Notes under the pieces: model-generated
Told to the model about the DNA's origin: nothing
Database searches by the model: none
The model's input: the letters and a program-made list of their open reading frames with translations, nothing else
From: Rhizobium sp. Root1203
Lineage (GTDB): Bacteria; Pseudomonadota; Alphaproteobacteria; Rhizobiales; Rhizobiaceae
Direction of reading: 5' to 3'
DNA length: 64,000 bases
NCBI RefSeq assembly: GCF_001424945.1
Contig: NZ_LMCW01000012.1
Span: 388,373-452,372, forward strand
Program-made: the position numbers and the translations under genes
In this document: in pieces, positions 17,050 through 25,630 of the stretch
Position numbering within the stretch: the first letter of the stretch is position 1
Layout of the letters: the number at the start of each line of letters is the position of its first letter

Positions 17050-17327
17050 GCCTCGGTGTCATCACAAAAGCGCCGGCCGATGTGCTGGATTATGATTTCG
17101 ACTTCAGCCGGTGGATGCCGGATGGGGATCGCATAGCCACAGCGGCCGCCGCCCTGGGAGGATCAACTGCTTTGGTTGATCGCATCGACACATCAGACAC
17201 GACGGCACGGGTGTGGCTGTCCGGCGGACAAGCAGACGAAACTGCCGAGCTAGCCGTCACCATTTCGACCACCGAGGGTCGAACCAAAATTGTAACCGTC
17301 AGCCTTCGCATCAGGGAGCCTTCGTGA
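17046..17327 (+). CDS. Phage fibre-tail adaptor-like protein
   Basis: This 93-residue single beta-sandwich-type protein contains LDYDFDFSRWMPDGDRIATA, then RVWLSGGQADETAELAVTI and TEGRTKIVTVSLRI. The pattern matches small immunoglobulin-like adaptor proteins that precede fibre genes in many phages of alphaproteobacteria. Overlaps of 4 nt upstream and 1 nt downstream (TGATG) show tight coupling to the fibre gene. Confidence 0.7.
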   Translation: MSLGVITKAPADVLDYDFDFSRWMPDGDRIATAAAALGGSTALVDRIDTSDTTARVWLSGGQADETAELAVTISTTEGRTKIVTVSLRIREPS

Positions 17328-18814
17328 TGGCGTTAAAATTTGCCAACAGTGCAGCATCAACGCTTGCTGGTGCCATTCTCGCCACCGACACGGTTCTGGC
17401 GGTCGTATCGGGCGATTCATCAAAGTTTCCCACGCTTTTGGCGGGCGATTGGTTCCCGCTGACCCTTGTCGATGCCGCGGGCAACATCGAGATCGTCAGG
17501 GCAACGGCTCGATCGGGTGCCAACATCACGGTAGTTCGTGGACAAGAGGGTACCACAGCCAAGGCCTTCGCCGCTGGAACGCGTGTAGATCTCCGCGCTA
17601 CAGCCGCAATGTTTCAGGCTTTGGCGCAGCTTGATTCGCCAACCCTGTCTGGCAATCCTACGGCACCGACGCCGGCTCCTGGTGACAACGACACGACAAT
17701 CGCGACAACAGGTTTTGTCACCGCGGCGTTAGATGCGCTGAAAGATGGTGTTTCCTCTGCTTTCGATACTCTGAAGGAGGTTGCCGACGCGATAGGCCTC
17801 CTGTTGCCAAAGTCCGGCGGCACAATGACTGGACCTATCGATATGGGAGGATACCCCATATTGAAGGTTTCAGCCCTCAACAATGGCCCGCTTGGAGCGT
17901 TACGAAATAGGTTGATCAATGGCGGCATCGATGTCGTAAGCTATAATCAAATTCCGACAACGGGGCAAACGATAGCGGCTGGCGGGACCGGCTACGTATT
18001 AGATCGATGGGTAGTTTCAAACACCACCGACAAATCCGTGGTCATCAGCCAGCAAGCCATGACGCTCGGTCAAGCGGCTGTCCCGGGAAGCCCGAAATAC
18101 AAACTTCGGGCGGCATTCGCAGTAGCGCCGACGACGGGAAAACTTAGGATCGCACAGCGCATTGAGGGTGTCGAAACTCTCGCCGGGTATAACGCTTCGG
18201 CCCGAGCTCATTTTACCGGGCCAACCGGGTCGGAGGCGCTGCAATGTGAAATCGTGCAGAACTTCGGCACGGGCGCGTCTCCCTCTGCCGCAGTGACAAC
18301 GGCGGCGGCTTCTCTTGATATCGCCACCATTTACGACGCTGGAACACAGGTTCGGAAAGCGCAGTTCGTTGTCCCATCCATAAGCGGCAAGCTTCTCGGT
18401 AGTGCTGGCAACGATTACCTGGAATTGGCGTGGCTCATCACGCCGAGACAGGCCGGAAACTATGAAATGGCCCGAGTGTCCTTTGTCGAGGGGGATGCAT
18501 CGTCCGAGATCGATCCATTCTCTCCGCGCGGCCTCAATCTGGAAACTGTGCTGTGCAAGCGCTACTACGAACGCACATTTCGTTACAGTAAGCAGTTCTA
18601 TTTCCCGGCGGGATATACGCAATACGAAGCCTATCCATGGGTGGTTGAAAAGCGGGGGACGCCGTCTGTTTCGCTCATCTATTACATCACGGCCGGCGGC
18701 ATCCAGGGGGCATTATCCGGAACCAACTTTGGTTGGCAAATGGCAACAACCAAGGATGCTAGCGCTGGCGTTATGTCGTTCGCAGTGGAGGTAAGTGGCA
18801 GTGCAGAACTTTGA
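17327..18814 (+). CDS. Tail fibre protein
   Basis: This 495-residue fibre-type protein should contact the host surface. The N-terminal part (FANSAASTLAGAILATDTVL, then a VRGQEGTTAKAFAAGTRVDL motif) is the virion-attachment module seen in many phage fibres. A linker with PTAPTPAPGDNDTTIATT and SGGTMTGPIDMGG follows, the latter a common fibre repeat. The C-terminal part is a carbohydrate-binding-like beta domain (RLINGGIDVVSYNQ, DFFFPxGxR-like SEIDPFSPRGLNLE). The ATG at 17327 is set by the TGATG junction, and the longer upstream frame is overlap. Confidence 0.85.
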   Translation: MALKFANSAASTLAGAILATDTVLAVVSGDSSKFPTLLAGDWFPLTLVDAAGNIEIVRATARSGANITVVRGQEGTTAKAFAAGTRVDLRATAAMFQALAQLDSPTLSGNPTAPTPAPGDNDTTIATTGFVTAALDALKDGVSSAFDTLKEVADAIGLLLPKSGGTMTGPIDMGGYPILKVSALNNGPLGALRNRLINGGIDVVSYNQIPTTGQTIAAGGTGYVLDRWVVSNTTDKSVVISQQAMTLGQAAVPGSPKYKLRAAFAVAPTTGKLRIAQRIEGVETLAGYNASARAHFTGPTGSEALQCEIVQNFGTGASPSAAVTTAAASLDIATIYDAGTQVRKAQFVVPSISGKLLGSAGNDYLELAWLITPRQAGNYEMARVSFVEGDASSEIDPFSPRGLNLETVLCKRYYERTFRYSKQFYFPAGYTQYEAYPWVVEKRGTPSVSLIYYITAGGIQGALSGTNFGWQMATTKDASAGVMSFAVEVSGSAEL

Positions 18815-19244
18815 TGTTATTGGCTATCAAGCCAACGGTTCCATAAAGGCTGTTATCAACGGCACGACGTGGTTCGTCCCCGATGATCCCAGTAACGCCG
18901 ATCGCGCGCTCATCGCGGCGTGGGAATTCGACGAAAGCGGCAATCGGGTAAACACGATCCCGCCTTACGCTGCCCCGCCCGCCAACCTTTATCTTCCTCT
19001 TGACCCGGTCGATTTCAAACTCGGCATGCTTTCGCTAAATGTCACTCCGGACATGGTCGACAGCGCTATCGACGAATTGAACGAGCCGGACCGAACAATA
19101 GCAGGCATCTATTGGACGTCGGCCAAAAACTTCTATCGCGACGACGTGTGGCTCGCGCTGATCGCCAGCAAGTTCAACAAGACCGATCAACAGATCGACG
19201 AAGCGTGGATCTATGCCTCGTCCCTTTCGGCTTCGGTGGACTGA
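18801..19244 (+). CDS. Hypothetical protein following tail fibre (fibre chaperone or tip candidate)
   Basis: This 147-residue protein (QNFDVIGYQANGSIKAVING...) directly follows and slightly overlaps the fibre gene. GGAGG at 18787-18791 favours the GTG at 18801 over the GTG at 18795. The C-terminal half is helical (TPDMVDSAIDELNEPDRTIAGIYW). The position suits a fibre assembly protein or an additional fibre-tip subunit. No family was recognised. Confidence 0.62.
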   Translation: MQNFDVIGYQANGSIKAVINGTTWFVPDDPSNADRALIAAWEFDESGNRVNTIPPYAAPPANLYLPLDPVDFKLGMLSLNVTPDMVDSAIDELNEPDRTIAGIYWTSAKNFYRDDVWLALIASKFNKTDQQIDEAWIYASSLSASVD

Positions 19245-20990
19245 ATGCCGGTCGTAAAGCTCTCGGCATTCGCTGGGGAAAAGCCCCTTATAACGCCGCG
19301 GCTTCTTCCTGAAACTGCGGCAACCGCCGCTTTCAACACGCGGCTGAACGATGGCGCTCTGACCCCGACGAACAAATCAACCACGACGGGCGCATCCTCG
19401 ACAGGGCCAGCCGACAAGACCATCTATCGGCATGGTGATGATTGGCTTTCGTGGAGTGGCTTGGTTTCGGCGGCACCCGGCCCAGTCGCGGCAGACCGCC
19501 TTTACTACACAGGGGACGGCGCGCCGAAAATGCGCGTCGGTGGCACCGTGTACCCGCTCGCTGTGCAACACCCAATCGCGGCACTCACCGCGACACCGAG
19601 CGGCACCGGAACCGGCGACGTGCAAAGCCGGGTCTATGCATACACATTCGTTACCGACTTCGGCGAAGAATCGGCGCCCTGCCCCGCCTCTGCAGTGATC
19701 GACTGGCAGCCCGGAAAAACCGTCATGCTTTCCGGCTTCGCCGCGGCACCTGCCGGACGTGCCGTCACAAAGCAGCGCATCTATCGGTCACAATCCGGCT
19801 CTAGCGGCACGTATCTCTATTTCATCGCTGAGCGGGCAGCGTCCGCGTCCGACTATGTCGACACCGTCGCAGTGGATGCTTTTCAGGAACCGTTGCCATC
19901 GGCCAACTGGAACGAGCCACCCGACACCCTGCAGGGCCTTGTGGCGATGCCCAATGGCATGATGGCTGCCTTTTCTGGCAGCGATGTCTATTTCTGTGAG
20001 CCGTTTCGCCCTCACGCCTGGCCACAGGGATACGTTCAGACCTGCGATTTCGAGGTGGTCGGGCTACGCGCTATTGGATCGGCCCTTGTCGTCATGACGA
20101 AAGGTCAACCATATCTCCTAAGCGGATCCGCCCCTGAATCGATGCAGAGTTTAAAGCTCGAGGCGAATTTTCCGTGCATCAATGTGAGGGGCATCGTCGA
20201 TCTCTCTTTTGCCATTTGCTACCCGTCCAATCTCGGGCTCGTGGCAGTGCGCGCTGACGGTTCGATTTCGCTGGCGACACAAGAGCTGTTCGACCGCGAC
20301 GCCTGGATGGCCTTTTCACCCGAGACCATCATCGGTGCTCAGCATATGGGCAACTACGTCCTGTTCTACGACACGCTCAACGCAAAGGGCACGCGCACCT
20401 CTGGCGCAATGATGATCAACATTAATGCCGCGCAATACCTTGTGCGCAGCGGCGAGGTCGCCGACGCGGTTTTCTACTCGCTGGAAGACGAAGGCCTATA
20501 TTTCAAGCGTCCCTCGGCGCCCGGCATTTTCCGGTTCGATTCTCCTGAAGGCGCACCCGAGACTGTCTATTGGCGGTCGAAGGAATTCTGGCTAACCCAG
20601 CCGGTTAACTTCGGCGCAATGCTGATCGATCTCGGGGTCGATACGTCGCTCAAGAGCCAAGCGAACATTGACGCGGAAACGGCTGCAATTATTGCACAAA
20701 ACACGGCGATACTGGCGACAGGTGACCTGAGATCGTCGATCGATGGACAACTGATCAACGAACTGCCGCTGAATGGCGATTCATTGATACCATTGCCGAG
20801 CTACGAAGGTATCTCGGTCAGCGTTTACTGCGACGGGAAGCTGGTAAGGACCGAAATGATTGCTGGACGCATCACTCGGCTACCTGCGGGGTTCAAAGGC
20901 CGCAAGTGGGAGATTTCTGTCTCCTCCAACGTCCAGATTACGCAGATCATCATTGCGGGAACCGTCGACGAGCTGCGGGGTGCTGCGTAG
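19245..20990 (+). CDS. Large beta-propeller-like tail/structural protein
   Basis: This 581-residue virion protein has repeated beta-strand units, for example PNGMMAAFSGSDVYFCEPFRPHAWP and an RAIGSALVVMTKGQPYLLSG unit. These are typical of tail-tube or tail-stabilising proteins of podoviruses that read like degenerate propellers. A YTFVTDFGEESAPCPAS segment is fibronectin-III-like. It sits between the fibre genes and small coiled-coil proteins. It probably contributes to the short tail. Role inferred from length, composition and position. Confidence 0.7.
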   Translation: MPVVKLSAFAGEKPLITPRLLPETAATAAFNTRLNDGALTPTNKSTTTGASSTGPADKTIYRHGDDWLSWSGLVSAAPGPVAADRLYYTGDGAPKMRVGGTVYPLAVQHPIAALTATPSGTGTGDVQSRVYAYTFVTDFGEESAPCPASAVIDWQPGKTVMLSGFAAAPAGRAVTKQRIYRSQSGSSGTYLYFIAERAASASDYVDTVAVDAFQEPLPSANWNEPPDTLQGLVAMPNGMMAAFSGSDVYFCEPFRPHAWPQGYVQTCDFEVVGLRAIGSALVVMTKGQPYLLSGSAPESMQSLKLEANFPCINVRGIVDLSFAICYPSNLGLVAVRADGSISLATQELFDRDAWMAFSPETIIGAQHMGNYVLFYDTLNAKGTRTSGAMMININAAQYLVRSGEVADAVFYSLEDEGLYFKRPSAPGIFRFDSPEGAPETVYWRSKEFWLTQPVNFGAMLIDLGVDTSLKSQANIDAETAAIIAQNTAILATGDLRSSIDGQLINELPLNGDSLIPLPSYEGISVSVYCDGKLVRTEMIAGRITRLPAGFKGRKWEISVSSNVQITQIIIAGTVDELRGAA

Positions 20991-21232
20991 TGACGAAGTT
21001 CGACACTGAAAAGCTGGAAGTACTAGACGGGTCGCGGGCAGGCCCTAAGAGCCGAGCCGCCGTCCGACTCGAGGATCTTGCTGACCTACTCCAGCTCGGC
21101 AAGGTGAAAACCGCTAAGGTTACAGCGGCGCCGACGGCCACAGACTTCAACTCCCTTCTGGATGACATAAGGGAAATATCCGACCGATTGAACGCGGTCG
21201 CGCTTTCAATCCAGAAACGGCAGATGCGATGA
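20990..21232 (+). CDS. Small helical virion-operon protein
   Basis: This 80-residue protein starts at a GTG whose first base is the last base of the preceding stop codon. The sequence is helical and charged, with a coiled-coil-like C-terminus (DDIREISDRLNAVALSIQKR). No family was recognised. It overlaps the next gene by 4 nt (ATGA). Confidence 0.62.
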   Translation: MTKFDTEKLEVLDGSRAGPKSRAAVRLEDLADLLQLGKVKTAKVTAAPTATDFNSLLDDIREISDRLNAVALSIQKRQMR

Positions 21233-21681
21233 AGGAAGTCGTCTACGCTCCAGGCGAGGAGATGGTCTCGTGGGCGGAGAGCCGAATCTCCAACTGCCGA
21301 TTCCGCGATGACGCCTATGCGATCGGCATGCGCGACGAGGCGGGTTATCTCGGCGTCGTTGTCTTCGACGCCTTCACCACGACAGGCTGCTGGATCAGCG
21401 TAGCGTCTAACGGCTCGAAAAACTGGCTCACCCGCGAGTTCATTCTTCGAGTTTTCGCATATCCGTTCGTGCAGCTGCTCTACCCCAGGCTCAATGCGTT
21501 CGTGTCAGTGAACAATCAAGCATCCATCGACTTCTGTGAAGGTTTCGGGTTTTCACGTGAGGGCCTGATGCGCGAGGCTGGCTCCGACGGCGAGGACCTG
21601 ATTGTTTTCGGAATGCTCCGCCGTGAATGCCGCTGGCTGCCCGAGAGGTTCTCTGGAAAAGTCGGAAAACTATCTGTATAA
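21229..21681 (+). CDS. GNAT-like N-acetyltransferase domain phage protein
   Basis: This 150-residue protein has an acetyltransferase-like layout. YLGVVVFDAFTTTGCWISVAS is the central strand pair. LNAFVSVNNQASIDFCEGFGF carries the N/S...GF signature of the GNAT C-terminal half, and SREGLMREAGSDGEDLIVFGMLRREC completes it. Proteins of this type are frequent in the structural operons of podoviruses. Whether they modify virion or host proteins is not known. The start overlaps the previous stop (ATGA). Confidence 0.75.
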   Translation: MKEVVYAPGEEMVSWAESRISNCRFRDDAYAIGMRDEAGYLGVVVFDAFTTTGCWISVASNGSKNWLTREFILRVFAYPFVQLLYPRLNAFVSVNNQASIDFCEGFGFSREGLMREAGSDGEDLIVFGMLRRECRWLPERFSGKVGKLSV

Positions 21682-21730
21682 GAGGGAAATCCGTCGCGCA
21701 GGAGTGCGACCTCTCCATTGAGGTCAGCAC

Positions 21731-22882
21731 ATGGGCAAAAGCAGCACGTCGGCACCAGCACCAGATCCAAAGATCGGCGAATCCGCTCTCCTTCAGGCAC
21801 AGACGGGAGAGAAGTGGCTCGGATTTGCCAAGGATGCCTTTGCCGTATCGCAGCAGCGTCAGCAGGAGCTCGATGCGCTCACCACGAAGGTGACGCAGCA
21901 GCAGCTTGGGCTTGCGACTGACCAGGCCAATTGGGCTCGGGAGGATCGCAACCGGTACAATACGACGTTCAAGCCGATCGAAGACGACTTCATCGATAAG
22001 GCGACCAATTACGCCACCCCTGAAAAGCAGGCGGAGGCGGCAGCGGAAGCGCGAGCCGATGTCCAGACCGCCGCGGCGAACGCACGAGCCGCGACGGAAC
22101 GGCAGAGCGCGTCCCTTGGCATCAACCCCGCTTCCGGCCGATTTGCGGGCATTCAGGCCACCACGGACATGAACCAGACGCTTGCTGAGGCCGGCGCATC
22201 GAACACGGCTCGCCAGAGCGTGCGTGACAAGGGGCTCGCTCTACAGGCCGACGTGGTCAATCTCGGCAAGGGCTTGCCGGCACAGGCCGCGGCCGGCGCA
22301 GGCGGTAGCGTCGCAGCGAGCGGTACCGCCCTCAGCGGCAACCAGGCAACCAACGCGCAGGCGCTCGCGGCACCGAGCATTGTCAGCCAAGGCTATTCGG
22401 GCGCGATGCAGGGATATGCCGGGCAGGCTTCTACGCTCAATCAGCAGTACGGCTTGCAGCTCGACGCCTGGAAAACCCAGCAGCAGGCCGCGGCCCAGGG
22501 CGCGTCTGGTCTTGGCAGTTTCCTTGGCGGTATCGCTGGCATGTTTAAGTTCCCCTCGGATGAGAACGTCAAGCATGACAAGGCGGATGTTCCAGAGGGC
22601 AAGGGCCTCGATGCGGTCAACAACATGCCGGTGACAGAATGGACCTATGACGAGGGCGTCGGCGATGGCGCCCGCCATGTCGGACCGATGGCGCAGGACT
22701 TCCAGCGCGAGACCGGCAAGGGCGACGGCAAATCGATCGCAGTACAGGACGCGATCGGCATCACGATGAAAGCTGTGCAGGATCTCGACAAGAAGGTCGA
22801 CAAACTGGCCGGCGTCATCGGTCTTGGGGCACCGGCCGCCAAGCCGAAGAAGGTGCAATCTGACATGAGGATGGCGGCATGA
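21731..22882 (+). CDS. Virion protein with C-terminal S74-type intramolecular chaperone domain
   Basis: This 383-residue protein has a long Ala/Gln-rich helical body of about 265 residues. A short Gly-rich stretch (GLGSFLGGIAGMFKFPSDEN) follows, then a C-terminal peptidase S74/tail-spike chaperone-like domain (NMPVTEWTYDE, GPMAQDFQ, VQDAIGITMKAVQDLDKKVD). The Ser-Asp at the start of that domain (PSDENVKHD) is where such domains cut themselves off after trimer assembly. The helical body is unusual for S74 carriers, which are mostly beta-helical fibres. It overlaps the next gene by 4 nt. Confidence 0.78.
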   Translation: MGKSSTSAPAPDPKIGESALLQAQTGEKWLGFAKDAFAVSQQRQQELDALTTKVTQQQLGLATDQANWAREDRNRYNTTFKPIEDDFIDKATNYATPEKQAEAAAEARADVQTAAANARAATERQSASLGINPASGRFAGIQATTDMNQTLAEAGASNTARQSVRDKGLALQADVVNLGKGLPAQAAAGAGGSVAASGTALSGNQATNAQALAAPSIVSQGYSGAMQGYAGQASTLNQQYGLQLDAWKTQQQAAAQGASGLGSFLGGIAGMFKFPSDENVKHDKADVPEGKGLDAVNNMPVTEWTYDEGVGDGARHVGPMAQDFQRETGKGDGKSIAVQDAIGITMKAVQDLDKKVDKLAGVIGLGAPAAKPKKVQSDMRMAA

Positions 22883-24123
22883 GCCTCGGTGCAATCGGTA
22901 TTGGCCTTGGCGGCTTTATGGATGGCTATCAGGCCTCTCGCAAAAATCGCCTGGACGAGGAGCGCTCCACCGCGCTCCTCGATCGGCAGAAGAAGCTCGA
23001 CGCCCGGCAGGACGTCGAGAACGCGCGCCAAGATGCGCAGTACGCACGCGACGAGGGCCAGCGCACGGCGATCGCCGATATCGGTGCAGAGACCAAGAAG
23101 AACTTCGATGATCAGGTGAAAGCCGGAACGCAGCAGGCTGGCGACTTCGATACGTTTTGGTCGAAGTATGCTGTCCCCAAGCTCCAACAGACCTACCTCG
23201 CCAGCGGCGACATTGGGGCGGCGAAGCGGGTGCAGGAGTGGGGCGACAGTACCGACGCCAAGGCGGGCGGAAAGCTTGCCATGGGCGCACTTCTGAAGGC
23301 ACAGACGGGAGACGCCGACGGCGCACTGGCTGACGTGATGGAGGCTGGAAAGCTGCAGGGTTACATCAACCACGGCTACGAAGTGCTTGGGCACGAAAAC
23401 ATTGCTGCGCCCGATGGCTCTATTGCCGGATACCGCATTCGACTGAAAACGCCCAGCGGCGAACCCGTCGAGCAGGATATTCAGAAAGCCGATCTGCCAC
23501 GCATGATCGCCACCTTCATGAACCCGGAGGCGGCTTGGCAGAGCCAAGAGACTGCGCGCGGAGCCGCTGCGAAAGACGCAAAGGATCTTGAGACCTACGA
23601 GGCCAAGAAGAAAATCGATAAGCAGTACGGCACGGGCGAGAACAAGACCCGCGGCGATGCCATTACCGCTTTGCGCAAGCGCATGGACGGCGGCCTAGCT
23701 GATAACGAGCAGAAGTTCGACGATCTTCCGCGGCCGGATCAGGAAAAAATGATCGCGCAGGAGATCGAACTGCAATCCGGCCAGCCCGGGCTATCTGCAG
23801 AACCCTCCCAGGGTGCGGCGCCGTCTGGGCCACCACGTCGGGTGCTTGTCGACAAAGTAACCGGACGTCCGGTTTCGGAAGCTCCGCCCGCCCCTCAGCC
23901 ACAGCAGACACCATCAACGCAGCAGCCCGCTCCAAAGCCGAGCCGGGAGGATAACGTGCAGTATCTGCTTCAGTCGGCCGACCAGGCGATCAAGTCCGGC
24001 GAAAGCCCGGAACGGATTGCACAGGAGCTGCTCAACAATGGCGTGCCGCAAGAACAGTGGCCCGAGTCCCTCGCCACGGCCTTGTCCGTATCCAAACAAA
24101 ACCAAATCGGCATCGGCCGGTAA
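22879..24123 (+). CDS. Putative internal/ejection virion protein
   Basis: This 414-residue, strongly helical, charged protein opens with MSLGAIGIGLGGFMDGYQAS and a long coiled-coil (RLDEERSTALLDRQKKLDAR). It has a Pro/Gln-rich linker (APPAPQPQQTPSTQQPAPK) before a short helical C-terminus. Internal ejection proteins of podoviruses have this composition. It precedes the end of the rightward operon. The function is inferred. Confidence 0.65.
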   Translation: MSLGAIGIGLGGFMDGYQASRKNRLDEERSTALLDRQKKLDARQDVENARQDAQYARDEGQRTAIADIGAETKKNFDDQVKAGTQQAGDFDTFWSKYAVPKLQQTYLASGDIGAAKRVQEWGDSTDAKAGGKLAMGALLKAQTGDADGALADVMEAGKLQGYINHGYEVLGHENIAAPDGSIAGYRIRLKTPSGEPVEQDIQKADLPRMIATFMNPEAAWQSQETARGAAAKDAKDLETYEAKKKIDKQYGTGENKTRGDAITALRKRMDGGLADNEQKFDDLPRPDQEKMIAQEIELQSGQPGLSAEPSQGAAPSGPPRRVLVDKVTGRPVSEAPPAPQPQQTPSTQQPAPKPSREDNVQYLLQSADQAIKSGESPERIAQELLNNGVPQEQWPESLATALSVSKQNQIGIGR

Positions 24124-24150
24124 TCTGGCACTTCACGAAAGGAAGTTTCA

Positions 24151-24411
24151 ATGGACCACGAAAAGAAGATGCGCGCCAAGGTGCGAGTAAGTGCAGTGTT
24201 CCCAACTCAGGTCGGCACCGAGCGTCTGATGTTGTCTGGGGTCGCGAAGAGCGACGGTCCCTACCCCGCGGACGGCAGTGATGAGAACAATAGCTTCGCC
24301 CGATGGTCTCCCTCCGTATCCATCGACATGCACATCGCAAATCCCGATCTCGTCGGAACCTTCGGTGTAGGCGACACCTTCTACGTCGATTTCATCCCCG
24401 CACCGAAGTAA
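24151..24411 (+). CDS. Small hypothetical phage protein, last gene of structural operon
   Basis: This 86-residue soluble protein has a beta-rich pattern (MRAKVRVSAVFPTQVGTERL, SVSIDMHIANPDLVGTF, DTFYVDFIPA). Similar short proteins occur in many tailed phages without a known role. It starts at an ATG with AAAGGAAG upstream and is followed by the operon's hairpin terminator. Confidence 0.68.
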   Translation: MDHEKKMRAKVRVSAVFPTQVGTERLMLSGVAKSDGPYPADGSDENNSFARWSPSVSIDMHIANPDLVGTFGVGDTFYVDFIPAPK

Positions 24412-24432
24412 GCACCGCCGTATACCGATCGA

Positions 24433-24461
24433 AAGGCCGCGCTGGTTTCCAGCGCGGCCTT
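24433..24461. terminator. 13-bp perfect bidirectional terminator
   Basis: AAGGCCGCGCTGG (24433-24445), a TTT loop and CCAGCGCGGCCTT (24449-24461) form a perfect 13-bp stem. It lies between the convergent ends of the rightward structural operon (24411) and the leftward RHH-like gene (24460), whose stop codon touches the stem. On the plus strand TTACGTTT follows. It insulates the two units in both directions. Confidence 0.85.
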
Positions 24462-24846
24462 ACGTTTCGGCCGTGCGGCTAGGAATTACCCCTGCCCTGT
24501 AGAGGGACAGGAATTCTTCGAGCATCTCTCTCAGAGCCATGCCTCGTTCGATCCTGTATCCATATCTCAGTTCGCAGATATCCAGCAGCTCGCCCAGAGT
24601 GTCGGGCGGAATTGGAACAACGATCGGGCGGGGCTCGCAATCATGTTCATCAGCCTCAATGAAATCCGAGCCCTCAGCCCACTCTTGGAGCATCTTTCGT
24701 ATCTTCTCCGCCCTCGAAGGCGCCGGATCTCGCCAGCTTCCGATTGAATCGATGAGTTTCAAAAGGTCTGGCTGCAACCGAACCTGCACAGGGACACCCT
24801 TCCCCGTCGAAGGTCGGCCTCTCTTCTTCCGCTGCACTTTATCCAT
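24460..24846 (-). CDS. Ribbon-helix-helix-like DNA-binding protein
   Basis: This 128-residue protein has an AT-hook-like basic start (KKRGRPSTGKG). A PVQVRLQPDLLKLIDSIGSW strand-helix segment and SRAEKIRKMLQEWAEG follow, the usual two-element pattern of ribbon-helix-helix regulators. The C-terminal half is acidic and helical. ATG at 24846 has AGGGA upstream. It is a single-gene unit between the virion operon and the small exported proteins and may regulate the neighbouring accessory genes. Confidence 0.7.
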   Translation of the reverse strand: MDKVQRKKRGRPSTGKGVPVQVRLQPDLLKLIDSIGSWRDPAPSRAEKIRKMLQEWAEGSDFIEADEHDCEPRPIVVPIPPDTLGELLDICELRYGYRIERGMALREMLEEFLSLYRAGVIPSRTAET

Positions 24847-24936
24847 TGTCGCGGTCCCTGATTTGTGCAACCATTAATTCATAAGACGTGTATTTTGCCA
24901 AGCAAGTCGATTGTTTAAGGCAGGGAGATTGCCGGA

Positions 24937-25257
24937 ATGTATGAGGGTGCATTTGTATCGCGTCGAAGCTTCATTGTTGGAGGGCCGGCGGCCGGCGTGG
25001 CGCTTCTGACAGGGTCGAAGGCTAGCGCTCTTTCTACGCACGAACCGGTAATCGGATTACTTCAGCGCCACAAAGTTACACTTGCCGAGAACTCGCCCGA
25101 GTGTCTGGAAATCGAGAAATGGATCTCGGAAAACCCTCCTGTCGTTCAAACCACCGAAGGCGCTTTGCAATGCCTTCGCAGCGCGCTTCGCGTAGACAAT
25201 ATGGACGGCTTCGAATCCGCGCTTGTGTCCTCTGCGTTGAAATTTCTGGAGCGCTAG
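24937..25257 (+). CDS. Small exported protein with twin-arginine signal
   Basis: This 106-residue protein has an N-terminal Tat-type signal (SRRSFIVGGPAAGVALLTG, cleavage probable near KASA), so it would be exported folded. The mature part of about 75 residues is helical with two cysteines (SPECLEIEKW and ALQCLRSAL). GGGAG precedes the ATG. It is a lone plus-strand gene between leftward units and is likely an accessory (moron-type) gene. No family was recognised. Confidence 0.62.
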   Translation: MYEGAFVSRRSFIVGGPAAGVALLTGSKASALSTHEPVIGLLQRHKVTLAENSPECLEIEKWISENPPVVQTTEGALQCLRSALRVDNMDGFESALVSSALKFLER

Positions 25258-25541
25258 AAGCACTGCCCGTTGACGCAGGTGTTCTGCCAACTATTACCAC
25301 GGCTATCGCGACCTGTCTGAAACGACGTGCCGCCATAGGTATGTGTGTCCTGCGACCAGTTTGAGCCAGTGCGCGAATTGGTGCCGTTCATGTGTGTCGA
25401 ACCGCCATATCGCTGGATAGAATACGAATTTCCGGTATCGGCATCGTAGCAAGTCGAAAACGTTTTCGTCCCAACACAGCTCGCATGAGCGATGGTTGCG
25501 CTGACAAGCAACGCACAGAACGAAATCAAAAACTTATGCAT
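25254..25541 (-). CDS. Small secreted cysteine-containing protein
   Basis: This 95-residue protein has a Sec signal peptide (MHKFLISFCALLVSATIAHA). The mature part is Gly/Ser/Asn/Thr-rich with aromatic spacing (NSYSIQRYGGSTHMNG, GSNWSQDTHTYGG, GRDSRGNSW) and four cysteines, suggesting a small disulphide-bonded periplasmic or surface protein. Its stop codon shares the CTAG tetranucleotide with the stop of the convergent Tat-signal gene. Proteins of this appearance occur in rhizobia and their phages without an assigned role. Confidence 0.65.
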   Translation of the reverse strand: MHKFLISFCALLVSATIAHASCVGTKTFSTCYDADTGNSYSIQRYGGSTHMNGTNSRTGSNWSQDTHTYGGTSFQTGRDSRGNSWQNTCVNGQCF

Positions 25542-25603
25542 GTGGCTTCCCCTTGATTGTTATCGAGAGAATGCTTGTTTGGAAGTTGGTTGTAAAGCCG
25601 GAG

Positions 25604-25630
25604 CGACCCCATCATTTATAGACGGGGTCG
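25604..25630 (-). terminator. Hairpin over the stop codon of the giant gene
   Basis: CGACCCC (25604-25610) pairs with GGGGTCG (25624-25630) and spans the stop codon of the giant gene. Outer bases (GCCG/CGGC) can extend the pairing. It is a weak candidate for the 3' end of the 16-kb message. Confidence 0.45.
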
